Shown here: positions 1 to 6,907 of the stretch, in pieces
Layout of the letters: each line of letters opens with the position of its first letter
Position numbering within the stretch: the stretch's first letter is position 1
From: a virus
Strand: one strand, 5' to 3'
Virus record (IMG/VR): IMGVR_UViG_3300020451_000731
Location: 1 to 30,750 of that record
DNA: 30,750 bases
Translations under genes and position numbers: made by a program
The notes under the pieces: model-generated
The model's input: only the letters and a program-made list of their open reading frames with translations
What the model was told of the DNA's origin: nothing
The model's database searches: none

Positions 1-1756
1 CTGACAACCCTACTGCATCAGCTAATGCTTTTTGTTGATGTGGCATCATTGCATTAAACTTATCTACACCTCCTACCTGCTTTAATACATCCTCAACTGC
101 TTCACCTGTTTTACCCATCATTGCAAGTTGTCTAGCTCTACCAAAATCAAGATTTCTTCCTGTGATGAGCTGTGCTTCCATTTCTTTTTCTATAGAAGTT
201 TCAAAGTCAAGTAGTGTTTTAGCTACATTAGCCATATCATCTAGAGTTAATCCCATTCTCCTTGCTTGAACTGCAGCTTTACCTAATGCTACTGCTCCAC
301 CTGAGAAATATCCTAGTGTTTCACCAGACGCTGCAGCTATATCTTTGAATGGACCTGCTGGATCTAAACCATGCTGTTCTGCTAACTGATAAGTTAAATC
401 AGCTGCATTAACTGCTGCTCCTTTAGTTAATCCTGATATAGAATCAAAATTATTAAGTACTTTAGCTGATTCTTCATCACTCAGTCCTATACCTAATTTT
501 AATTGAGACATAGTTTCAACTAAGTCACCTGATACAAATCCAACTCGACCAAATTGTTCACTTAAAGCGACTGTAGCATCTACAGCACTTTCTAAACTTT
601 GAGCAAACCCTTCACCTGCTCTAGAAAACTCACTTTCGATTGATTTTGCATGTTTTAATATATTTCTTTGATACTCTCCAGCACCTGCTAATTTTTTGTT
701 AACTCGATCTTGCTCTTCTGCTAACTGGTTTGCATACTGACGCATAGTTTCATAACGTTTAATACCTAACGCTAATAGTCCAGTAAATAAGGTTAAAGGA
801 TTAGTAACAATATCTTTAATAGTACTCATTACTTGACCGAATGCAGTATTCATACCAAATACAGTATCTTGAATCTCTTTATTTATTTTTTCTATTTGTT
901 GATTTTTCTGCTCTAGTTTAGATAAAGTTTGATATTGCAGATTCATATCACCTAAAGCAGCTAAACGAAGTTCTTGTTCTTGTGTTAATCCTTGAACTTG
1001 CTGTTCTTGTAAATATGCCATCTCAGCTTGAATCTCTCTTATTTTATCCATGTGAGGAATTTCTTCCCGTCTAAATAAAGTAATTTTGGCAGATTCTCTT
1101 GCAGCTGTTACTAAAGATGAATTGATAGTACCTCTATCGGTAATGGTTTGTTCTAATAAAGCTTTGTCTTCGATAGATAAATCTAAACTTCGACGTTTTT
1201 GAGCTGCTATTTCTTTTTCCATACTAGCAGCAATTTGTAATTTAGAAGCGTAATCTTTTTGCTCTCCATACAAATTAGACAAAGTATTTTTTTGATCATG
1301 TATGCTCTGGCCTATCTGGGCCATTACAGTTTCTTCTTCTTGAAGTTTGTTTAGATAATCTTGTTTAGAATCATTAAGTTTTTGTTGTGCTAGGTCTATT
1401 TTTTCTGTTTGATCAGCAGTTTCTTTTGTTATACGAGTATTTTCTTGACCTACTTTTTTTAGTTCTTCATCGAATTTAAGTATTTCTTCTTGAGTTCTTC
1501 TTCTTTGTGTATAATGTACACTGGCAAGTTTTTCGTCTTCTAGCTGTTGTCGTTTTATATCTCGTTCTTGCTCTAATTGTGCAATACGCTCTCGGCCCGC
1601 TATCAATTGTTCTTGCGAGTTTCTGTAACTTTCAGATTGAAGTTTGTTTAGTGCTTGTTGGTCAATTTGTTGCTGTTTATAAGCTTTTCCTGATTCTGAA
1701 TCAACTTTACCGACACCTACAACCCTTCTTCTATTACTTTTATTAGGTTTAGCCAT
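1..1756 (-). CDS. Tail tape measure protein, N-terminal part (runs off the left edge)
   Basis: An uninterrupted minus-strand frame of 585 codons runs from an ATG at 1756 to the left edge without a stop. It begins MAKPNKSNRRRVVGVG and an AGAGG stands about 13 bases upstream of the start. Residues from about 25 to 300 are a Gln/Glu/Lys-rich coiled coil. A short hydrophobic stretch follows near residue 315 (DIVTNPLTLFTGLLALGIK). After it comes a small-residue-rich helical region (LGIGLSDEESAKVLNNF, FSGGAVALGKAAVQARRMG). That layout, and the position after tube and hub genes, are typical of tape measure proteins, which fix tail length inside the tube and help deliver DNA. It does not look like T4 gp29 by eye; it resembles tape measures of other marine myoviruses. 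The C-terminus and any lytic domain lie outside the window. The family call is inferred from architecture and context. Confidence 0.72.
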   Translation of the reverse strand, partial: MAKPNKSNRRRVVGVGKVDSESGKAYKQQQIDQQALNKLQSESYRNSQEQLIAGRERIAQLEQERDIKRQQLEDEKLASVHYTQRRRTQEEILKFDEELKKVGQENTRITKETADQTEKIDLAQQKLNDSKQDYLNKLQEEETVMAQIGQSIHDQKNTLSNLYGEQKDYASKLQIAASMEKEIAAQKRRSLDLSIEDKALLEQTITDRGTINSSLVTAARESAKITLFRREEIPHMDKIREIQAEMAYLQEQQVQGLTQEQELRLAALGDMNLQYQTLSKLEQKNQQIEKINKEIQDTVFGMNTAFGQVMSTIKDIVTNPLTLFTGLLALGIKRYETMRQYANQLAEEQDRVNKKLAGAGEYQRNILKHAKSIESEFSRAGEGFAQSLESAVDATVALSEQFGRVGFVSGDLVETMSQLKLGIGLSDEESAKVLNNFDSISGLTKGAAVNAADLTYQLAEQHGLDPAGPFKDIAAASGETLGYFSGGAVALGKAAVQARRMGLTLDDMANVAKTLLDFETSIEKEMEAQLITGRNLDFGRARQLAMMGKTGEAVEDVLKQVGGVDKFNAMMPHQQKALADAVGLS

Positions 1757-1775
1757 AGAACGTTCTGCCTCTTAA

Positions 1776-2018
1776 TTACCTTTGTTTTAAGATATTTTCA
1801 AGGTCATCCTTATATCTTTGATCTTTTGCACCTACTTTATCAAAATGACGTTTTAGATCACTAGCTGATTTTTCAAATTCTTTAGAAAGTTTTCGAAGTT
1901 TTGAGTCCGTCTTGATAGCAGCATAATATCGCAATTTTGCATTATTATCCTTACCAACAAGTTTAGATAATAACCAATTAAATAAACCTTCTTTTATAAT
2001 GTATTTTTTAGATGACAT
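1776..2018 (-). CDS. Small basic helical protein of unknown function
   Basis: An 80-residue, Lys-rich protein starting MSSKKYIIKEGLFNWLLSKL. It is probably all helical: an amphipathic N-terminus is followed by a charged stretch (KLRKLSKEFEKSASDLKRHFDK). I do not recognise a family. It has a good ribosome site (AAAGGGG, about 7 bases before the ATG) and is the first gene after a CATATTTATATATG motif at 2043-2056. The tape measure gene starts 19 bases after its stop, so the two are very likely co-transcribed. A role as a small tail-assembly or tape-measure-associated factor would fit the position, but this is only context. Coding status is supported by the ribosome site, the tight packing and the absence of any competing frame. 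Confidence 0.7.
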   Translation of the reverse strand: MSSKKYIIKEGLFNWLLSKLVGKDNNAKLRYYAAIKTDSKLRKLSKEFEKSASDLKRHFDKVGAKDQRYKDDLENILKQR

Positions 2019-2042
2019 AGTATTCCCCTTTACATAGTTTCA

Positions 2043-2056
2043 CATATATAAATATG
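2043..2056 (-). promoter_or_regulatory. Block-leading motif CATATTTATATATG (probable late promoter element)
   Basis: The coding strand reads CATATTTATATATG, then GTGAAACTATG nearly adjacent, and the ATG of the 80-residue gene follows 24 bases after the motif. The same motif precedes six other gene blocks. The opposite strand contains the T4 late octamer TATAAATA. The promoter role is inferred from recurrence and spacing. Confidence 0.55.
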
Positions 2057-2071
2057 GAATACCTAGAAAAC

Positions 2072-2350
2072 TTACTGTTTTGGCGTTACAGGAGGTGAAA
2101 ATACCTCTGACTTACCCTGCGTTTTATTATCCATTTTCTTTTGATCTTCTTGCTGTTTCTCAAAGACTTTTTGGATCTGTTTTAGATAGAAAGTTCGTAA
2201 GTAACGAGGCATATTATATACTTCATCATGAGTAAATCCTCCTTTACCGTAATAACATAGACTAAATATTTCTTCGTGTATTAATGGTCTATGAATCGGA
2301 GCTAGGCCAAAAAAACCCGGTGTCGATTGGCATATCGACGGTCTCCTCAT
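2072..2350 (-). CDS. gp51-position baseplate hub assembly protein, overlapping the gp26 gene
   Basis: This frame runs past the end of the gp26 gene and yields about 92 residues from the ATG at 2350 (MRRPSICQSTPGFFGLAPIH). The frame stays open upstream to a TTG near 2371. The conserved-looking core is RPLIHEEIFSLCYYGKGGF followed by THDEVYNMPRYLRTFYLKQI, with a Gln/Lys-rich, probably disordered tail. In T4 the small gene 51, a baseplate hub assembly factor, directly follows gene 26, so position and size suggest the same role. Similarity to T4 gp51 itself was not established. No convincing Shine-Dalgarno precedes the ATG (only GTGG). The 62-base overlap contains a T7 run where gp26 could shift by +1 into this frame, so the protein may exist partly or only as a gp26 fusion. 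The start is therefore uncertain. Confidence 0.6.
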   Translation of the reverse strand: MRRPSICQSTPGFFGLAPIHRPLIHEEIFSLCYYGKGGFTHDEVYNMPRYLRTFYLKQIQKVFEKQQEDQKKMDNKTQGKSEVFSPPVTPKQ

Positions 2351-3092
2351 GTCCACAAGCTTCACACTCAAAATTAAACTTTGTCAATACATCTGGCGTT
2401 GAAGTTCTCATATAGTTACGTAATGCTAAAGAATCTTGTGCAAATAATTCTTCGTCTACGAACTGTCTGATTGCCTTTGTATCACGATTGCTATCTATAG
2501 CAATTATCTGATGTTTTAATCTTGTTGTGAGGTCCTTACCTGGACCTTTCTTGTTTGCAAATTTCGCTAATCCTTTTAACTCACTTTCAAGTGCTTTTTC
2601 TGACTTACCATCCATTAACTGCCAAGTAATAATTTTCTTGCTTAATGGTAATTCAAATTCAAACTCATTTGAACCTTTTTGATATGCATCGAAATCAAAT
2701 TCTTTATTATTAAGATTAGTTAAATCAATAGTTAATTTGTTAATTTCACCACATTTAGGGCAAGGAAGATCAATATCATAATCTTTACCATAACCTAAAA
2801 TTCTTGCAGCTATCATAATTGCATTCTTATCACCAACTAATACATCATTATAATCACATGGTGTTACTAATAATGCATTGATTAATGTATCAATTACTTT
2901 ACCTTGTCTAATAAGATTTGCGGAAGTTAAGATATCTTCTTCTCTAGCAGTCATGTATTTTAATTCTACCTGACCAGTAGCTAAAGGGTGGCCTTCTGGA
3001 TAGAACCACCCCTTGCTTGGAAGATCAATAAATTCGGTTGGAAATTTCTTTTTTTCTGTTTGTTTAGCCGTAACTTTAGTGTTTTCGCTCAT
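2289..3092 (-). CDS. 26: Baseplate hub protein gp26-like (T4 base plate protein family)
   Basis: A 267-residue protein beginning MSENTKVTAKQTEKKKFPTE, with an AGAGG ribosome site before the ATG. The opening FIDLPSKGWFYPEGHPLATG, then VELKYMTAREEDILTSANL, and the mid region are what I know from the T4 gp26 / T4_baseplate family, whose members help build the baseplate hub. Two CxxC pairs are visible, C111-P-K-C114 and C243-E-A-C246, which would suit a structural zinc site. The length is larger than T4 gp26 (about 208 residues). It lies between the tail tube gene and a small gp51-position gene, the expected setting. The last codons pass through GGG TTT TTT TGG at 2309-2318, a candidate slip site, and the zero frame stops six codons after TTT TTT. 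Confidence 0.8.
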   Translation of the reverse strand: MSENTKVTAKQTEKKKFPTEFIDLPSKGWFYPEGHPLATGQVELKYMTAREEDILTSANLIRQGKVIDTLINALLVTPCDYNDVLVGDKNAIMIAARILGYGKDYDIDLPCPKCGEINKLTIDLTNLNNKEFDFDAYQKGSNEFEFELPLSKKIITWQLMDGKSEKALESELKGLAKFANKKGPGKDLTTRLKHQIIAIDSNRDTKAIRQFVDEELFAQDSLALRNYMRTSTPDVLTKFNFECEACGHEETVDMPIDTGFFWPSSDS

Positions 3093-3130
3093 AACTTTTT
3101 TCCTCTATTTGTTTTATGTTCTAATATATA

Positions 3131-3619
3131 TTAGAATTGTAAGATTGCGTAGTCGTATGCAACGGTAATTGAAAGCATAAGTGCTGAATCAGTTGCCCAA
3201 TCTAAACTACCTTTTGCAGTAGATTGTACATACGCACCTTTCAATGTCCATTCTTCAACTTTGTCACCTACAGGACCTAATACATTAAAAGTAATGTCTT
3301 TTTTGTAGAAATCAGCATATCCGTCTCGACCAGTAACAGATTCGTGCGATAATCTAACCCATTCCATTACTGCTTGTGCTGCAGATGGAACAACTGGATC
3401 ATATAAATCACATGTAATGTTTCCCCAATCAGCTTTACCTTTTAGTTTTCTTTTCACGTTAATGTGATCAAGAGTTACATCACCAAAAGTAATTGATGGT
3501 CTGTCGATTTTCTTAATTAAATATGCAGGAATACCATCTATATACATGATAAACCTATTCTGCGTTTTCGGCTCAAATGCCGTGAACATTGCTTCAGTTG
3601 GGTCGATTAATTGTGCCAT
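3131..3619 (-). CDS. 19: Tail tube protein gp19
   Basis: A 162-residue protein, the same size as T4 gp19 (163). It starts MAQLIDPTEAMFTAFEPKTQ and ends with a run of beta-strand-like sequence (LMLSITVAYDYAILQF). Motifs such as NRFIMYIDGIPAYLIKKIDRP and the late WTLKGAYVQSTAKGSLDW are characteristic of the T4-like gp19 tube family. It polymerises as hexameric rings around the tape measure to form the inner tube through which DNA passes. The start has an excellent ribosome site (CGAGGAGAACAA before ATG), and the gene is the first after the motif at 3647-3660. It follows two sheath genes, matching the T4 18-19 order. The call is firm. Confidence 0.92.
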   Translation of the reverse strand: MAQLIDPTEAMFTAFEPKTQNRFIMYIDGIPAYLIKKIDRPSITFGDVTLDHINVKRKLKGKADWGNITCDLYDPVVPSAAQAVMEWVRLSHESVTGRDGYADFYKKDITFNVLGPVGDKVEEWTLKGAYVQSTAKGSLDWATDSALMLSITVAYDYAILQF

Positions 3620-3646
3620 TTGTTCTCCTCGTTTATTCTGTTTCTA

Positions 3647-3660
3647 CATATATAAATATG
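3647..3660 (-). promoter_or_regulatory. Block-leading motif CATATTTATATATG before the tail tube gene
   Basis: A perfect copy of the 14-base motif on the coding strand is followed by TAGAAACAG, and the tube ATG lies 27 bases downstream with GAGGAG between. It would give the very abundant tube protein its own start of transcription. The function is inferred from recurrence. Confidence 0.55.
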
Positions 3661-3693
3661 CAGTACTATAAAAAGTATCCTTTTTTTTAATTA

Positions 3694-6600
3694 TTATTCA
3701 GGGAATACTGCTCCTGTTGGTAAAATGTTAAAGTCTAGTATAATAAATTCTGCTGACTTAGCTGGTTGCAAGAATATTTCTCCTATCATTTGATTTCTAT
3801 CAATTACATCTGGAGTATTGTTTGTAGCATCCATTATTACTTTGTATGCATAAAGACCTTGTCTTTGCTGTATACTTTCGAAATATGGATTAGCTATATT
3901 CAAGAAACGTTGTCTAGTTGCATTAGTATTATTTTCAAATACTAGATATTTAGTTGCTGATGCGATAAATTTCTTCGCTGCTATCAGTAATCTACGTACG
4001 TTAATTCTATCAAGTGCTGAAGGTTTAGCTTGTAGTGTCTTTTGACCCCAAATACAAATTCCTTCTTTGAAAGTTGCTATTGGATTAACTCTACCTTCAT
4101 ATAAATCATCTCTTTCAGCATGTGTTAATCTTGTTGGTACATCTATAGCTTCTGTTAGAATACCTCTGTTAAGACCTGCTGGAGCGAACCATTCAAATGC
4201 TACTTGATCGTTTTTAGCGATTACCCCTGCCATTACTGCTGAAGGTGGTACCCATACTGGTTTGTTTTTATCAGTATCGAGTATTTTAACCCAAGGCCAG
4301 TAAGTAGCTGTGTAGTTTGAGTCAAGTGCTTCAACTGTATTAGTTACTGTAGCGATTGTTGTTGTATCATATCCTACTGCATCCATTAAGTATAAAGCAT
4401 CTCCCCTATCTTCACAAAGATTTTTAGCGTGAGTTGTTACTGCAGAGTGTAGTCTATGATTTGGACCTGGTGTTACAACAAGGTTTATATCATATTCATC
4501 TGGATTAGATACAGCATTAAGAGCTCTCTTATATGCTTTTGTTCCATCCGTTTCTGCAGTTGATAAATCAAATCCTAACATGTTAGTTGAAAGAATATTA
4601 GTATCACGTGCAATATAACGTGCTGGATTTAATCCGTCAAATCCTCCTTGGAATGGTACTATAAATTTCTTTGTTGAAAGGTTTATAGTTGAACCATCTG
4701 GTGTGATTGCTGTTTCATTACCACTATTAAGTGATGCTGATGGGTGTTGGAAGCAATGTGATAAATTAAAGTGTTTGTTATTTCCTACTCCATATCCTGT
4801 AGCGTTAGCATCAGGTAATGGTAATAAGTAATTATAATTATCTTTATCTAAATAGTCAAATCCATAGTGAATCTTCTTATTATATACATTGTCTGCAACT
4901 TGTGTCTTCTTAATGTAATGACCTGTTGTTGCTCCATCTTTTCTTTGTCGTTTATCGTTAGTATGTCCAACAAATGATGCTGTTGGTAATGTACCACAAC
5001 CTGTTACAATTGGTTGATATAATGCTTCAAATCCAAAAGGAACTAGATCAGGTGCTGTACCTTGATCTTTTACCTCTTGCGGAACTTCTACATATACATG
5101 TCTTGATAAGTTAGGATAATCTCCAAATACAGTTACTTTACCAAGTTCACTAATTTGTTGATATCTATCACCAATTACTCTTGCGATAAAGTTAGGTGAA
5201 TTTGGATCTAAAGTTAAATTATTCCATTGTTCTACTATATGTGGTCTCATATCTGAATCACCAGATTTAGCATATGGATTATTAGCACCGTGAATAGTAC
5301 CATCAGTATCTACTCTTCGTATTTGTACTGAGAATGAACCGTAATCACTTCCTGCTACTGATCCTGGATCTTTAATATTTGATATTGCAACTTTATATTG
5401 ATAGTTAGTTGACGATCCGTGTGATCTTGTATGGAATTTGAATAATCTAGTTGTTTTTGCACTTCCATAAGAGCCAATATTTTGAGATACTATCCAAGGC
5501 GTTCTTGCTTCAAATGCATCTTTTGATGAATATGCGTAAGATTGATCATTTACTGCTACAGTTGTTGATATGTATAAGTTTGGATCAGCAGCATATGATT
5601 TAGATGCATAGTTGTTAAATAGCATGTAATTATATACTGGTTTTACTCTATCCTTAGGTGTTTTACCAAATACTTTACCAATCCACTCTTCAGACGTTGT
5701 ATCTATAGAACCTGAGTAAGATGTTTGTGCAGATAATATGTTACCTGAATCTGTATGAGCTCCATTTGCAAATGTAGTAGTGCTTGAGTACGAATTAGTT
5801 CCACCATCACCTTTAAGGAATAGTGTAAATGCTGTACCCTCTATACGACCATAAGATGCAGAAGGATTATGTTGTGTTGCATCAACTTCATCTAACAAAG
5901 AGAATGATGCAGTTTCTGCTCCAACTCCTGTTAAAGATGTATTAAGAAATCCTGCATCTAGGTCTCTAGTACCATAAACCTTTCCTGCAAATCTATTAAT
6001 AATTTTAATAGTATTTAAGTTTGATGTAGTACTGTATCCTGATCCTGAACTAGAGCCTGACATTTCCATGGATGCACTAAATAGTGTTAATCCTGATGTT
6101 CCACTGGCAGTAATAGAGTTAATTGCAGTTCTAATTTGAGATGCGATAGATGCAGATATACCTGCTACATTAGTTCCTCCGTGTGTATGACCGGCAGCTC
6201 CTGCTTCACCTTTTGTTAATTCAATAGATTTATTAAATGTTGTACTTAAAGAAGTAAATGCTGATGCAACTGTTGGTTGAGGTCCACCTGCTTGAGTAAA
6301 TCCTCCTCCATCAAAAGCTGAACCTGAGAAGTAGAATCCATAGTTAAGGTTTGTTCCATCACCTGCTGGATCTATTGTTGATAATACAAAATATGAACCA
6401 GAGAATGAACCAGATATATCTGAAGAAGATCCTGTTAAGTGCATATAAATTACTTGTTGAGTAGAATCATTTAATGTTGCATTAAATGTTGCTGCTGGAT
6501 GTACTTGTGTAGGGTGTAATACTCCCCATGTAAGTCCTGTACCACCTGCTGAATTCAACTGTGATGATGTAAGCTCATTAGTTTGTAATGTTATTAATGA

Positions 6601-6876
6601 AGGTGAGTACCCGCTTAAACCTAACGTTCTAACAACCGTTACTCTACCTGCACTCTTCAAATAAGCTTCAACTGTATAAGGTACATAACTGTCTAGCGTT
6701 TTTGGACCAAATGTTGCTTCAAATTCTTTGAATGATTCAATAATTACTGGTTCGAAAGCAGGTCCTTTTACTGTTGGACCAACTATTGCCGCTCCAATTT
6801 CAGCAACTCCTGCTGGTAAGAACGATAAATCTCTTTCACGTGTAAATACACCTGGGCTAACTATTTTTTCTGCCAT
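3694..6876 (-). CDS. 18: Tail sheath protein gp18, second and longer paralog
   Basis: A 1060-residue contractile sheath subunit starting MAEKIVSPGVFTRERDLSFL. The C-terminal 400 residues carry the sheath hallmarks: NPDEYDINLVVTPGPNHRLH, then CEDRGDALYLMDAVGYD, YPWVKILD-like (YWPWVKILDTDKNKPVWVPP), GRVNPIATF, ICIWGQKTLQ and FIILDFNILPTGAVFPE. It is far longer than T4 gp18 (659). Compared with the upstream sheath, almost all of the extra length lies between about residue 95 and the shared KVFGKTPKDR near residue 398. That region is rich in Ser, Gly and Thr (SGSSSDISGSFSGSYF) and probably forms an outward-facing domain. The ribosome site CTAGGAG precedes the ATG. Only 31 bases separate it from the first sheath, with no block motif, so the two are co-transcribed. 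Confidence 0.93.
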   Translation of the reverse strand: MAEKIVSPGVFTRERDLSFLPAGVAEIGAAIVGPTVKGPAFEPVIIESFKEFEATFGPKTLDSYVPYTVEAYLKSAGRVTVVRTLGLSGYSPSLITLQTNELTSSQLNSAGGTGLTWGVLHPTQVHPAATFNATLNDSTQQVIYMHLTGSSSDISGSFSGSYFVLSTIDPAGDGTNLNYGFYFSGSAFDGGGFTQAGGPQPTVASAFTSLSTTFNKSIELTKGEAGAAGHTHGGTNVAGISASIASQIRTAINSITASGTSGLTLFSASMEMSGSSSGSGYSTTSNLNTIKIINRFAGKVYGTRDLDAGFLNTSLTGVGAETASFSLLDEVDATQHNPSASYGRIEGTAFTLFLKGDGGTNSYSSTTTFANGAHTDSGNILSAQTSYSGSIDTTSEEWIGKVFGKTPKDRVKPVYNYMLFNNYASKSYAADPNLYISTTVAVNDQSYAYSSKDAFEARTPWIVSQNIGSYGSAKTTRLFKFHTRSHGSSTNYQYKVAISNIKDPGSVAGSDYGSFSVQIRRVDTDGTIHGANNPYAKSGDSDMRPHIVEQWNNLTLDPNSPNFIARVIGDRYQQISELGKVTVFGDYPNLSRHVYVEVPQEVKDQGTAPDLVPFGFEALYQPIVTGCGTLPTASFVGHTNDKRQRKDGATTGHYIKKTQVADNVYNKKIHYGFDYLDKDNYNYLLPLPDANATGYGVGNNKHFNLSHCFQHPSASLNSGNETAITPDGSTINLSTKKFIVPFQGGFDGLNPARYIARDTNILSTNMLGFDLSTAETDGTKAYKRALNAVSNPDEYDINLVVTPGPNHRLHSAVTTHAKNLCEDRGDALYLMDAVGYDTTTIATVTNTVEALDSNYTATYWPWVKILDTDKNKPVWVPPSAVMAGVIAKNDQVAFEWFAPAGLNRGILTEAIDVPTRLTHAERDDLYEGRVNPIATFKEGICIWGQKTLQAKPSALDRINVRRLLIAAKKFIASATKYLVFENNTNATRQRFLNIANPYFESIQQRQGLYAYKVIMDATNNTPDVIDRNQMIGEIFLQPAKSAEFIILDFNILPTGAVFPE

Positions 6877-6907
6877 TTCTTATACTCCTAGAGTTTATAT
6901 TTTAATT

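Noticed and set aside
3663-3685. Terminator after the second sheath gene
   Set aside because: The coding strand offers only about four base pairs (TACT/AGTA) and no T run after the stem. The T/A-rich run lies before it, so I do not call a terminator.
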